DNA of 64,000 nucleotides from Gammaproteobacteria bacterium (GCA_018819105.1 JAHJQV010000025.1:1-64000), one strand, 5' to 3'; positions 54,630-62,695 are shown, counted from the stretch's first letter. Notes: generated from the letters alone by a model not told the origin. Numbers and translations are program-made.

Positions 54630-55643
54630 CTAGCGCTCAACCAGTTCAACGCGGCGGTTTTTCGCCTTGCCACCATCGCTGGCATTGGAGAACACCGGCA
54701 CCAGCGGGCCGACGCCATGTGCCTCCAGCCGGTCGGGTGCAATCGCATAATCCTGGATCAAGGCTGTGCGCACGGCCATGGCGCGATCTGTGGAGAGCTT
54801 GTCGTTGTAGGCGAATGTACCCACCGAGTCGGTGTGGCCGACGACGAAGAAACGCTTGTCGTTGGCATTGAGGTAGCTGGCAATTTCATCCAGTGCGCCT
54901 TTCGATGCCGGCATCAGGATGGCCTTGTCGTGTTCGAACATCAGTCCGTCCAGCACGGTGCGGCCCAGCTCTTCGATGTCTTTGCCCATGGCCTCGGCGT
55001 TGGCAATCACCAGACCGGATTCGGCTGCTTTGGTTTCCACCACGGTGATCAGTGTGGCAACTTCATCCTTGGAGTGCTGTTCCAGCGACACCAGCACATA
55101 AATGGTGTCATCGGCACGTTGTTTTTTGCCGAACACCACGCCGGTGCCGCCGGATGACGAGGTGCCGGAAACCAGCTTGCCCACCGCGCCGGGTTTACCG
55201 AAAGGATTTTTTGTGTAGTACACACCCAGCCAGCTGCCACCACCGATTTCGCTGCTTACGTTGCGTTCCGGCAGCATGCCTTCGGCAATGATCTCGAAAC
55301 CGGCGGCCAGCAGTGCCTCCTGATAATTTTTCCAAACTTCCGGATGGGTGCGGTCGTCTTTCAGCGAGTAGAAATTACGGGTCACGCGACCTTCGGTTTC
55401 CACCCATTCGCTGATGGCGCGGTAGCCGGTCACCGGCCCCACAGGTATGGAATAGGGCAAATAATTGTCGGTCTTGCACCATTCAATGACACTGCCGGGA
55501 TAGCGCGTGATGGCCGGATGATCGGCACAGTTGTCGGCGTCGGCTGCATGCAGGCTGAAGCTTAGCAAAACCAGTACCGCGAGCGTGATAGCTGGCAGGC
55601 TGCGCTGCTTGCTGAACAATGCTTGACTCTGACGATAGATCAT
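54630..55643 (-). CDS. Exported OmpA-domain protein
   Basis: The 337-residue protein has a signal peptide (SLPAITLAVLVLLSFSLHAAD), an N-terminal domain resembling DUF4892-type regions (~40-200: DHPAITRYPGSVIEWC, YRAISEWVETEGRVTRNFY, YQEALLAAGFEI) and a C-terminal OmpA peptidoglycan-binding domain (~225-335: ILMPASKGALDEIASYL, VVGHTDSVGTFAYNDKLS, NRRVELVER). It is likely periplasmic or outer-membrane attached and tethered to peptidoglycan. It stands alone. The preceding 240 bases (54389-54629) hold nothing I recognise. Confidence 0.87.
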   Translation of the reverse strand: MIYRQSQALFSKQRSLPAITLAVLVLLSFSLHAADADNCADHPAITRYPGSVIEWCKTDNYLPYSIPVGPVTGYRAISEWVETEGRVTRNFYSLKDDRTHPEVWKNYQEALLAAGFEIIAEGMLPERNVSSEIGGGSWLGVYYTKNPFGKPGAVGKLVSGTSSSGGTGVVFGKKQRADDTIYVLVSLEQHSKDEVATLITVVETKAAESGLVIANAEAMGKDIEELGRTVLDGLMFEHDKAILMPASKGALDEIASYLNANDKRFFVVGHTDSVGTFAYNDKLSTDRAMAVRTALIQDYAIAPDRLEAHGVGPLVPVFSNASDGGKAKNRRVELVER

Positions 55644-56071
55644 TGATTTTCCCCATGGACTTGTGCGGAAGTTTCCAAGTATAGCGAATCATGGCTTATT
55701 CAATAAGCTCGGCCAGCAATGCGTAAGGATTGATCATCGCCTTAAAGGCGGCCACCTCTGTGGCAATCACCTATGTCGCAGCAAAGCCAGACGCGCAAAA
55801 CCCCAACAAGAGGCGACCAGCGGCCTGTTGCAGGTGAAGGCCAGAGCATGGATGTCCTGCACCTCTTTGCTGCACCTCTGTGGTTGCACCTCTGTGGTCA
55901 CCCGGTGCGGGCGTCGGCGAATAATTGTGAAATAACCGACAACGCGATATACTCAAACAGCATCTGGCTCTGTGCCCTGAATTTGAGCGCCGTGCAAGCA
56001 GGTCTGGATAATTCGCCGATCCGATCATCGGCAGCGAACTCAATTGACGTGTCGCGACGACGGGAAGACGC
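55644..56071. other. Gap with repeats
   Basis: 430 bases. It holds copy A of a dispersed ~38-nt repeat (55814-55851) and short repeats built on CACCTCTGTGG (55753-55763, 55873-55883, 55887-55897). No gene is seen. Confidence 0.5.
55814..55851. repeat. Dispersed ~38-nt repeat, copy A
   Basis: CGACCAGCGGCC-x-GTTGCAGGTGAAGGCCAGAGCATGG; closely related copies are at 58861-58898 and 61045-61080. The similarity to copy C continues weakly through CCTGCACCTCTTTGCTGCAC. Confidence 0.75.
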
Positions 56072-58105
56072 ATGGCCATCCATTTGTCGAACAATCGCTC
56101 ACGATTCAGCCGAACGCTGGGAGAATTGAGACGCAGACACGTGTTCCGCGTCCTCGGCGTTTACGCGATTGCGGCCTGGGGCATCCTGCAGGTCGCCGAC
56201 ATCGTTCTGCCGGCGCTGCTGATCCCGTCGTGGGTCATGTCGTATCTGGTGGTATTGGCAATCGTCGGTTTTCCAGTGACCGCCGTGCTGGCCTGGGTCT
56301 ACGACATCACTTCCGACGGCGTGGTGCGCACGCCTGAAAATGAATTCTCGCCCGACACCGTAGGCACCGCCGCTGCGCAGTGGACCTGGAACTGGCGCTG
56401 GCTGGACTACCTGATCATCGCCGGGCTGCTGACGATACTCGCCTTCGTGCTCGTGAGCGGGCCCGACGGCAACTCACGCGATCTGCCCGAGCGCTCGATC
56501 GCCGTACTGCCGTTCGCCGACCTCAGTCCCCAGCAGGATACCGGCTATTTCTGCGACGGCATGGCCGAAGCCATCCTCGATGCGCTGGCGCCGCTGGCCG
56601 GGCTGCAGGTGGCGGCGCGTACCTCGTCGTTTGCCTTCAGGGGCAGCGACACCGACGTGCGCGAACTTGCCCGCAAGCTCGGCGTCGGCACCCTGCTCGA
56701 GGGCAGCGTGCGCAAGGACGGTGACCGGATCCGCGTCACCGCTCGGCTGGTCGACGGCCGCACCGGCCACCAACTCTGGAGCGAGACCTACGACCGGATG
56801 CTCGAAGACGTCTTCGCCGTCCAGGACAGCATTTCGCGGGCCATCGTCGACGTGCTGCGGGTCCAGGTGCTGGATGAAGTTAAACTTGTCGAAGTGCCCA
56901 CCGACGATCAGCGCGCCTATGAGGAATACCTGCGCGGGCGCGATCAGCTCAGGAACGGGAATACCGTCGAAGACTACGCGCAGGCGATCGAGCGATTCGA
57001 GCGCGCGCTGGTTATCGACAGCGCCTTCGGCCTGCCCCGGGCGGGCATCTGCACCGCCTACTGGCAGCAGTACGAACTGGTCGGCGACAGCGCGCTGGCC
57101 GATCGGGCCATTGCCGCCTGTCGCGAAGCCGAAGCCTTTAGCGACCGGGCCGAAACCCTGGTCGCACTCGGCAACGTGTACCGCGAAACCGGTCGGGTGG
57201 CCGAATCGCGCGAGCTGCTTGAGCGTGCGCTGGAATCCGAACCCAACAACGCCAACGCCCACGCCGCGCTGGCCCAGGCGATGCGCATCGATGGCGAACT
57301 GGAGGCGGCCGAGCACCACCTCGGGCAGGCCATCGAAATGGATCCGGCCTACTGGCGCCACCATATGGCGTTGGCGCGCGTCATGTACGAACAGGGCCGA
57401 ATCGACGACACCATCAGCCAACTGCAGCAGGCCATCCGGCTGGCGCCGGATAACCCCGTGCCGTATGCCAGCCTGGGCGCAATCCATTACTACGAGGGCA
57501 ACTACCTGACCGCTGCGGAGATCAACCGCCAGTCGCTGGAGCGCAATCCGACGCCGCGGGCCTACTCCAATGCCGGCAGCTACTATTACTACGCCGGTGA
57601 ATACGCCGAGGCCGAGGCGATGTACCGGCGCGCGCTGGAACTGTTCTCGCCGGGCGATTTCCGCTGGCACGGCTTCCTTGCCGAAGCGCTTGAAATGCAA
57701 GCCGAAAATGACCCACAGGAAATCGCCTCGCAGTATCAAGCCGCCGTACGCTTGGGCTACGAACGACTGGAGGTCAACCCTGACGACCACGCTGCGCGAA
57801 GCTTGGTGGCCAGCTACCTGGCCAGGATCGGCAGGACCGAGCAGGCTCGGACCGAGCTAGAACGCCTTGAGCAGATTGAGGATCTGGACATGCTGGCGCA
57901 CCGCGCGATGGGCTTTGCCTACCTGGACATAAAGGCACACGAGCAGGCCGTCGGCCACTTCGAATCCACAGTGGCAAAGGGCTTTCCGGCCCAAATTCTG
58001 GCCGACGACCCTCGTCTGCAGCCGCTGCGCAGGGACGCAAATTTCAAGGCGCTGGTCTCCGACCACGTCGACTCCACGACCAACCCAGAGGAAAATTCGC
58101 AATGA
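56072..58105 (+). CDS. TolB/FlgO-like N-terminal and TPR membrane protein
   Basis: The 677-residue protein has an N-terminal RRRHVFRVLGVYAIAAWGILQVADIV segment with three hydrophobic helices (~25-50, 55-78, 110-130), then a TolB-like/FlgO-type domain (~145-270: SIAVLPFADLSPQQDTGYFCDGMAEAILDAL, VAARTSSFAFRG, LGVGTLLEGSVRKDGDRIRVTARLVD) and TPRs (~280-650). This architecture is common in gammaproteobacteria, often attached to adenylate cyclase or DNA-binding domains, which are absent here. Function is unknown; a scaffold for envelope complexes is plausible. It overlaps the next gene by 4 bases. Confidence 0.85.
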   Translation: MAIHLSNNRSRFSRTLGELRRRHVFRVLGVYAIAAWGILQVADIVLPALLIPSWVMSYLVVLAIVGFPVTAVLAWVYDITSDGVVRTPENEFSPDTVGTAAAQWTWNWRWLDYLIIAGLLTILAFVLVSGPDGNSRDLPERSIAVLPFADLSPQQDTGYFCDGMAEAILDALAPLAGLQVAARTSSFAFRGSDTDVRELARKLGVGTLLEGSVRKDGDRIRVTARLVDGRTGHQLWSETYDRMLEDVFAVQDSISRAIVDVLRVQVLDEVKLVEVPTDDQRAYEEYLRGRDQLRNGNTVEDYAQAIERFERALVIDSAFGLPRAGICTAYWQQYELVGDSALADRAIAACREAEAFSDRAETLVALGNVYRETGRVAESRELLERALESEPNNANAHAALAQAMRIDGELEAAEHHLGQAIEMDPAYWRHHMALARVMYEQGRIDDTISQLQQAIRLAPDNPVPYASLGAIHYYEGNYLTAAEINRQSLERNPTPRAYSNAGSYYYYAGEYAEAEAMYRRALELFSPGDFRWHGFLAEALEMQAENDPQEIASQYQAAVRLGYERLEVNPDDHAARSLVASYLARIGRTEQARTELERLEQIEDLDMLAHRAMGFAYLDIKAHEQAVGHFESTVAKGFPAQILADDPRLQPLRRDANFKALVSDHVDSTTNPEENSQ

Positions 58106-58680
58106 AACGCTTTATCCAGATCTTGTCAAACTCACGCCGGGGCCTGCTGCTGCTCGCCATGGTCCTGTTCGTAGGCCTGGGGCTGACGGCTTGCAAGGAC
58201 ACCGTCGACCAACCGCCACCGCCGCAGGACACGCCACCGCCGCCGCCGCCTCCGCCGCCTCCGCCACCGCCGCCACCGCCGCCACCGCCGCCACCGCCGC
58301 CACCGCCGCCGCCTCCGCCTCCGCCGATGCAGGACTCGCTGACCGTGACGCTGCCGGCCGATCCGGGCGCCCCGCCGACGGTATCCAACGCGGTGTTCAG
58401 GGCCAGAGCCGGGGCCAGCGTCGAGATCGATCTGGTCGATCAGTCCAATCGACCCGCACAGCGCGCCACCGTGCTCCGGTTTCAGGAAGCCGCATTCCAG
58501 AATCCCGGCGGCCAGCCGATGAAGACCGTACCGCTCACGCCCGGCAGGAACGTCTTCACCGTCCGAAACTATGCCGACGGCGTATGCCGGGAAGAACAGG
58601 GCGGCTGCAAGTACGACGTCGTCAACACTGGCGAGCCGGGCCGCCCGGTGCTTGACCCGCACGTCATCATCTGGCAGTAG
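58102..58680 (+). CDS. Polyproline lipoprotein
   Basis: The 192-residue protein has a lipoprotein signal (LLLLAMVLFVGLGLTAC, Cys 31), then QPPPPQDT and 31 prolines in a row (residues 45-75). The C-terminal 115 residues form a compact domain with two cysteines (DGVCREEQGGCKYDVV). The proline run would act as a stiff rod holding this domain away from the membrane. Long polyproline needs EF-P for translation. It is coupled to the TPR protein by ATGA, so the two are likely partners. The C-terminal domain is not recognised. Confidence 0.8.
   Translation: MKRFIQILSNSRRGLLLLAMVLFVGLGLTACKDTVDQPPPPQDTPPPPPPPPPPPPPPPPPPPPPPPPPPPPPPPMQDSLTVTLPADPGAPPTVSNAVFRARAGASVEIDLVDQSNRPAQRATVLRFQEAAFQNPGGQPMKTVPLTPGRNVFTVRNYADGVCREEQGGCKYDVVNTGEPGRPVLDPHVIIWQ
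58234..58326 (+). repeat. CCN trinucleotide microsatellite encoding 31 prolines
   Basis: 31 consecutive CCG/CCA/CCT codons with a CCA-CCG-CCG 9-bp sub-period in the centre. Such tracts change length by slippage. Confidence 0.95.
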
Positions 58681-58697
58681 CAGCCAGGCGCGAAACC

Positions 58698-58740
58698 CCA
58701 CCGGCGACCCCTCGGTCGCCGGTGGTATCTTTATTCCTTA
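58698..58740 (+). terminator. Rho-independent terminator after the lipoprotein gene
   Basis: Perfect 12-bp stem CCACCGGCGACC / GGTCGCCGGTGG with a CCTC loop, followed by TATCTTTATTCCTTA. It lies 17 bases after the stop. Confidence 0.9.
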
Positions 58741-58860
58741 CCCTGGAATGGTCAGCTCGGCAGCTCGGGAAACCCATCGCCATTGACGCGAACAAGACCG
58801 CTGTCAGCCTGACTCTGTGTCATGTTTCCGTAACACCGAACACAATACAGCTGTGAATAA

Positions 58861-58898
58861 ACGATCAGCGGCCAGTTGCAGGTGAAGGCCAGAACATG
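58861..58898. repeat. Dispersed ~38-nt repeat, copy B
   Basis: CGATCAGCGGCCAGTTGCAG followed by GTGAAGGCCAGAACATGG; differs from copy A at a few positions only. Confidence 0.75.
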
Positions 58899-58899
58899 G

Positions 58900-59058
58900 C
58901 CGCAAGGCCGCCGCAGCCGCCGGCGAGACCTGGTCGCTGACATGCGGCGACAGCGGCCCCGGAGTCGTCACCCCGGCCGGCGACGGCGTCATCCTGATCC
59001 AGGGCGGGGCTCGGAGCTGGCCGAACGGTTTTTCAGGAACGGATTCGAGGTGCGCTAG
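58900..59058 (+). pseudogene. C-terminal relic of a GFE-tailed secreted protein
   Basis: One frame reads GETWSLTCGDSGPGVVTPAG and on to ILIQGGARSW; a frame change near 59010-59030 leads into AERFFRNGFEVR and a stop at 59056-59058. The GFE ending resembles the GFED tails of the two giant proteins. There is no start and no upstream body; it directly follows repeat copy B. A decayed gene end is the simplest reading, but the piece is short. Confidence 0.4.
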
Positions 59059-59097
59059 AACAGCTCTGAAAAGCGACTTGACGATCTATTTCCAGTC

Positions 59098-59706
59098 TCA
59101 CACAGGGGAATCCGGTGAAAGCGATGGTGGCCTGTCCCGTGGCCCGGGCAGCGCTTGTTCAACCAGCACTTCCGCCGCGTGGCGGGCGATTCGGGCGCAG
59201 TCGGGGTTTTCCGACACCTGGGCGGTGACGGTCGAGCCTTCGAGCAGGATGGAAAGCGCCGCGGCCACTTGCTTGGGCCGCTCGAGCCCGGCGTCCTGGG
59301 CCAGCTCCTCGATATAAGCCAGCATCTGGCGCTTGAAATTCTTGCAGGCGGCTCGGATCGCGGTGTCGGGCTCAGCATATTCCCCGACCGCGTTGATGAA
59401 CATGCAGCCGTAGAACTTGTTGTCGGAAAACCACGCCTGAGCGACGTCGAACACAGCCAGGAGCCGCTCGCGCGGGGTATCGGCCGCGGCCTCCACCGCC
59501 TTCATGAAGTTATTGCGGAAAAGGCTGTCACGGTGCTTCAGCGCGGCCAGGATCAGCTCTTCCTTGGAGCGGAAGTGGTGGTACATGGTTTTCTTGGAAA
59601 CATGGGCCGCCTCGGCAATGCGGTCGATGCCCACGCCGTGAAAGCCGTGAGCGTAGAACAGCTCGATAGCCGTGTCCACCAGTTGTTGGCGCTTTTTTGA
59701 AGTCAT
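59098..59706 (-). CDS. TetR/AcrR-family repressor
   Basis: The 202-residue regulator begins MTSKKRQQLVDTAIELFYAHGFHGVGIDRIAEAA, with the helix-turn-helix completed by HVSKKTMYHHFRSKEELIL. The C-terminal ligand domain (~60-195) has the KFYGCMFINAVGEY pattern seen in relatives that control redox or electrophile genes. ATG 59706 matches the family start; the 14-codon extension upstream would run into the promoter. It is divergent from the AhpD-like gene, and three copies of a GTAAACAGATCGG-type site lie between them. Confidence 0.9.
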   Translation of the reverse strand: MTSKKRQQLVDTAIELFYAHGFHGVGIDRIAEAAHVSKKTMYHHFRSKEELILAALKHRDSLFRNNFMKAVEAAADTPRERLLAVFDVAQAWFSDNKFYGCMFINAVGEYAEPDTAIRAACKNFKRQMLAYIEELAQDAGLERPKQVAAALSILLEGSTVTAQVSENPDCARIARHAAEVLVEQALPGPRDRPPSLSPDSPV

Positions 59707-59771
59707 GTAAACCTTTCTGTTGCCTCTTCGTCGCTTTCCATATATCAATTTTATTCCTATTTTTCAATAAA

Positions 59772-59788
59772 GTAAACAGATCCGTCTC
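59772..59788. promoter_or_regulatory. TetR operator copy 1 (imperfect)
   Basis: GTAAACAGATCCGTCTC; matches the left half and centre of the palindrome at 59861. Confidence 0.5.
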
Positions 59789-59828
59789 GAGATTTCCATA
59801 TTATTTCCGTTTTTTGTGCTTGACATTC

Positions 59829-59845
59829 TATACAGATCGGTTTAC
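59829..59845. promoter_or_regulatory. TetR operator copy 2
   Basis: TATACAGATCGGTTTAC; shares ACAGATCGGTTTAC with copy 3, only the left edge differing. Confidence 0.6.
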
Positions 59846-59860
59846 ATTTGCGTTTCCGAT

Positions 59861-59878
59861 GTAAACAGATCGGTTTAC
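59861..59878. promoter_or_regulatory. TetR operator copy 3 (palindromic)
   Basis: GTAAACAGATCGGTTTAC: 6-bp arms GTAAAC/GTTTAC around AGATCG, 24 bases before the AhpD-like ATG. Confidence 0.7.
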
Positions 59879-59902
59879 TTTTTTTTAACCAAGGAGATCA
59901 TC

Positions 59903-60454
59903 ATGAGTAATATCCAACCCCTGACCAGTGACGTTGCCGGCCCCGCCGGCGAACTGCTTGACAGCATCAAGAAGAAGCTTGGCGTGGTGCCGAATATCTT
60001 CGCCACCTTCGCTCACTCCCCGGCGGTGCTGGAAGGCTACCTTGCCTTCAGCGAGGCGTTGGCGGGCGGCGTGCTGCCCGCGAGCCTGCGCGAGCAAATC
60101 GCAATTGCGGTGGCCGGCGAGAACTCATGCGATTACTGCGCATCGGCGCATACCGCGCTGGCCAGGGGCGCCGGCGTGAGCGCTGAGGAAGCGGCCCTTA
60201 ACCTGGAAGGGAAAGCCAGCGATTCCAGGGTTGCCAAAATCCTGGCCTTCGCCAGGTCGATGGTGGAAAAGCGCGGCTGGCTCGATGAGAGCGAACTCGC
60301 GCAACTGCGTTCGGCCGGTGTCAGCGACGAAGAGTTCGTCGAGATCCTGGCCCACGTCGGGCTCAACCTGTTCACCAATTACTTCAATCACATCGCCGAC
60401 ACGGAAGTCGATTTTCCCCTGATCCGTACCGGCGGCAAACGCTATGCGGCTTGA
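59903..60454 (+). CDS. AhpD-like / carboxymuconolactone decarboxylase-family protein
   Basis: The 183-residue protein has the AhpD-type redox motif in NSCDYCASAHTALA (CxxC plus His, ~75-85), within the all-helical CMD fold, preceded by KKKLGVVPNIFATFAHSPAVLEGYL. It probably acts as a peroxidase-type redox enzyme. AAGGAGA sits 8 bases before ATG 59903. It is followed after 30 bases by a YHS protein; TetR, this gene and the YHS gene are a recurring cluster in my recollection. Likely derepressed by an electrophile or oxidant. Confidence 0.9.
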   Translation: MSNIQPLTSDVAGPAGELLDSIKKKLGVVPNIFATFAHSPAVLEGYLAFSEALAGGVLPASLREQIAIAVAGENSCDYCASAHTALARGAGVSAEEAALNLEGKASDSRVAKILAFARSMVEKRGWLDESELAQLRSAGVSDEEFVEILAHVGLNLFTNYFNHIADTEVDFPLIRTGGKRYAA

Positions 60455-60484
60455 ATCAAGCTGAACCGACAAAGGAGCATCATC

Positions 60485-60937
60485 ATGAGCAAGTTACTAC
60501 CCACGATTGCACTTGTTACCCTGCTGGGTCTGAGCCTCAGCGCCCTGGCGGGTGACTACACCCACAGTGCCCCGGCCGTGAGCGGCTACGACGTGGTCTC
60601 GTACCAGACGGAAAAGCGCCCGCTGCGCGGTAACGGCCATTTCGTGGCCACCCACGACGGCGCGACCTACCTGTTTGTCAACCAGGACAACCTCGACGCC
60701 TTCAAGGCCGACCCCGAGCGGTATGTGCCGGCCTACGGCGGTTATTGCGCCTTCGGCGTGTCGGTGGGCAAGAAGTTCGTCGGCGATCCGGAAGTTTGGC
60801 GCGTGGTCGGGGGTAAGCTGTACCTCAACCTCGACGCCAACATCCAGGCCGATTGGCTGAAGGACGTGCCCGGCCGTATCGCAAAGGCCAACGCCAGGTG
60901 GGATGAAATCAAGGACGAGAACCCCGCTTCACTGTAA
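60485..60937 (+). CDS. Exported YHS-domain protein
   Basis: The 150-residue protein has a signal peptide (LLPTIALVTLLGLSLSALAG) and a YHS-like domain: AVSGYDVVSYQTEKRPLRG, FVATHDGATYLFVNQDNLDAF, DPERYVPAYGGYCAFGVS. The single Cys and the Tyr/His pattern suggest metal (possibly copper) or small-molecule binding; the exact role is unknown. ATG 60485 has AAAGGAG about 9 bases upstream. A GC-rich hairpin follows the stop. Confidence 0.88.
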   Translation: MSKLLPTIALVTLLGLSLSALAGDYTHSAPAVSGYDVVSYQTEKRPLRGNGHFVATHDGATYLFVNQDNLDAFKADPERYVPAYGGYCAFGVSVGKKFVGDPEVWRVVGGKLYLNLDANIQADWLKDVPGRIAKANARWDEIKDENPASL

Positions 60938-60950
60938 GTTCCCACCTTCG

Positions 60951-60977
60951 CGGCCGCCACCTTCGGTGTGGCGGCCG
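60951..60977 (+). terminator. Hairpin after the YHS gene
   Basis: CGGCCGCCAC / GTGGCGGCCG, 10-bp stem with a 7-base loop, 13 bases past the stop and followed by TTCATT. A weak T-stretch makes it a probable rather than certain terminator. Confidence 0.6.
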
Positions 60978-61379
60978 TTCATTGACAAATCGGAACTTCC
61001 CCTTTCCCATCCCGATTGCCTAACATGATACGGCTTTGAATCTGCGACCAGCGGCCGGTTGCAGGTGAAGTCAGAGCATCGGGGTTCTGTGCCTCAACCT
61101 CACTGCACATCAACTCGGGCATTGGCCATCCGGGCTGCCGAGAACATGATCGAGGCTACCCGCAAGGGAGAAATATGAGATAGCAAAGCGCCCCCAGAGA
61201 AATGTCTGCACTGTGAAACCAATCGCAAGAACAGCGCTGGTTCTGTTCCAGGATGAGCTCAGCTTGCGTATGCATGATCAGTTTGCCACTCACGTCTTTG
61301 CCGCACGGGCTGACGCTGGACTTCGCCCAGGCAACGAGTCAATATGACCAACAGATCAATTTGTAACGAGGAAGCAATC
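60978..61379. other. Gap with repeat copy C and a possible gene relic
   Basis: About 400 bases. Repeat copy C lies at 61045-61080. Downstream, 61113-61178 reads ALAIRAAENMIEATRKGEI and a stop, which looks like a protein C-terminus without a body. The remainder is unremarkable. Confidence 0.4.
61045..61080. repeat. Dispersed ~38-nt repeat, copy C
   Basis: CGACCAGCGGCCGGTTGCAG followed by GTGAAGTCAGAGCAT; two bases shorter than copies A and B near its right end. Confidence 0.7.
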
Positions 61380-62123
61380 ATGCGTCTGATTCCATTCTTT
61401 GCGCTGGTGGGCGCAATGCTTTTGCCAGGCACTTCAGGCTATGCACAGTCGGCAGCAGATGCCGAGCCACGTGGCGAATATCGTGTGACCATGCTGCGCG
61501 CAGCGCCGGGTAAATGGGTGGCAATGAAAGCGCTGATCGAAGGCCAGGGCGAGGCCGGTGTGGCAGATCAGAACGGCCGCATCGCCAGCTACCGCATGCG
61601 TCATGCCCAGGGCGCACAATGGGATTTCATGCTGATCCAGCCGATCGAAGGACTGCACCCGTATTTCAGCGCCGAGGTCCAGGCGCTGGAGGCGGATTTT
61701 CGCCATGCCATCGCCGAACTGGCCGATTTCGAGGAGGACTGGTTCGTAGAAGGCCCGGCGCACGCAACGCTGAAGCAAGCCTACCAGGCCGCCGGTGCGT
61801 TTTTGATTGAGATGTTCCGCGCCCGCGCCGGCATGCAGCAGGCCCTGTTCGACAGCCGGGTGAAGGAAAACCGGTTCCTGGCCAAAATCGACACGCCGAC
61901 CAACTTCGTCTTCAGCGGCCACATCGGTGCCGACTGGGACGTGATGACGATTGGCTTCTACCGTGATTTTGCCCACTGGGGTACTGCCGGCAACGAGCAC
62001 ACGGCCGCAGCCCAGGAGCAGGCCGCGCGTGATGTTGGCTTCAGCGGTGTTGCCGAGCTGGCTCCGGGCCTGCGCGAGCTGCTGACCCAGCACCAGGACA
62101 CCCTGGCCTCGGCGATGGACTAA
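61380..62123 (+). CDS. Exported protein of unknown function
   Basis: The 247-residue protein has a signal peptide (MRLIPFFALVGAMLLPGTSGYAQ). The mature part begins EPRGEYRVTMLRAAPGKWVAMKALIEG and contains two similar halves (WDFMLIQPIEG..., WDVMTIGFYRDF...), which may be two dimeric alpha-beta-barrel-like units. No family is recognised with confidence. GAGGA lies about 9 bases before ATG 61380; an earlier in-frame ATG at 61344 is not preceded by a good site. It stands between repeat copy C and a RelBE pair. Confidence 0.7.
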   Translation: MRLIPFFALVGAMLLPGTSGYAQSAADAEPRGEYRVTMLRAAPGKWVAMKALIEGQGEAGVADQNGRIASYRMRHAQGAQWDFMLIQPIEGLHPYFSAEVQALEADFRHAIAELADFEEDWFVEGPAHATLKQAYQAAGAFLIEMFRARAGMQQALFDSRVKENRFLAKIDTPTNFVFSGHIGADWDVMTIGFYRDFAHWGTAGNEHTAAAQEQAARDVGFSGVAELAPGLRELLTQHQDTLASAMD

Positions 62124-62223
62124 ACCGCAACGCCGGGGTACGATCTACGCGCGATGGGGGCAATTGACTACATGTATTCACTCAACTACAATTGCTTCCA
62201 AATGGAATGGAAATGACCGAAAA

Positions 62224-62445
62224 ATGCCGACAACCATCCGACTTAAACCGGAAATCGAGGCTCGGCTGGACTTGCTGGCCAGGGAAACCAACCGGAGCAA
62301 GACTTTTTACCTGCGCCGGCTGATCGAGGACAATCTAGACGATCTGGAAGACATCTACCTGGCTGAAAAACGTCTGGAGAACTTGCGCGCCGGAATCTCG
62401 TCCACAGTGAACGCGGACGAGGTCTGGGGTGACTTGGACGATTGA
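62224..62445 (+). CDS. relB: RelB-type ribbon-helix-helix antitoxin
   Basis: The 73-residue protein begins MPTTIRLKPEIEARLDLLARETNRSKTFYLRRLIEDNLDDLEDIYLAE, the ribbon-helix-helix pattern of DUF6290/RelB-like antitoxins with an acidic tail (NADEVWGDLDD). Its stop lies 17 bases inside the toxin gene. ATG 62224 is chosen over the upstream in-frame ATG for fit to the fold. Confidence 0.87.
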   Translation: MPTTIRLKPEIEARLDLLARETNRSKTFYLRRLIEDNLDDLEDIYLAEKRLENLRAGISSTVNADEVWGDLDD

Positions 62446-62695
62446 GTTCGAGCGCGCTGCGGCGAAAGAATTTCGCAAGCTCGAATCGCAAGCACAGCGA
62501 CGTATTCGCAACTTTCTAGAACAACGCATCCTAACCGGCGAGAGCCCAAGGATTGCCGGCAGCCCGCTGCACGGTACGCATTCCAGTTTGTGGCGATACA
62601 GGGTCGGACCATTCCGAGTGATCGTCGACATCCAGGATGATCGGATGATTGTCCTCGTGGTTCGAGTTGCACACCGGCGAGACATCTATAACTAG
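62429..62695 (+). CDS. relE: RelE/ParE-superfamily toxin
   Basis: The 88-residue protein starts with GTG and reads (M)TWTIEFERAAAKEFRKLESQAQRRIRNFLEQRI, then LWRYRVGPFRVIVDIQDDRMIVLVVRVAHRRDIYN. The LWRYRVGPFRVI and VAHRRDIY motifs are typical of RelE mRNA interferases acting at the ribosome. It overlaps the antitoxin by 17 bases. The stop codon lies inside the left end of the MITE-like element. Confidence 0.9.
   Translation: MTWTIEFERAAAKEFRKLESQAQRRIRNFLEQRILTGESPRIAGSPLHGTHSSLWRYRVGPFRVIVDIQDDRMIVLVVRVAHRRDIYN

Noticed and set aside
58044-58388. Minus-strand ORF with a polyglycine run
   Set aside because: This is only the complement of the polyproline codon tract in the lipoprotein gene.
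55814-61080. Possible CRISPR array from the 38-nt repeats
   Set aside because: Copies are 2-3 kb apart with genes between them and no regular spacers; no cas genes are present.
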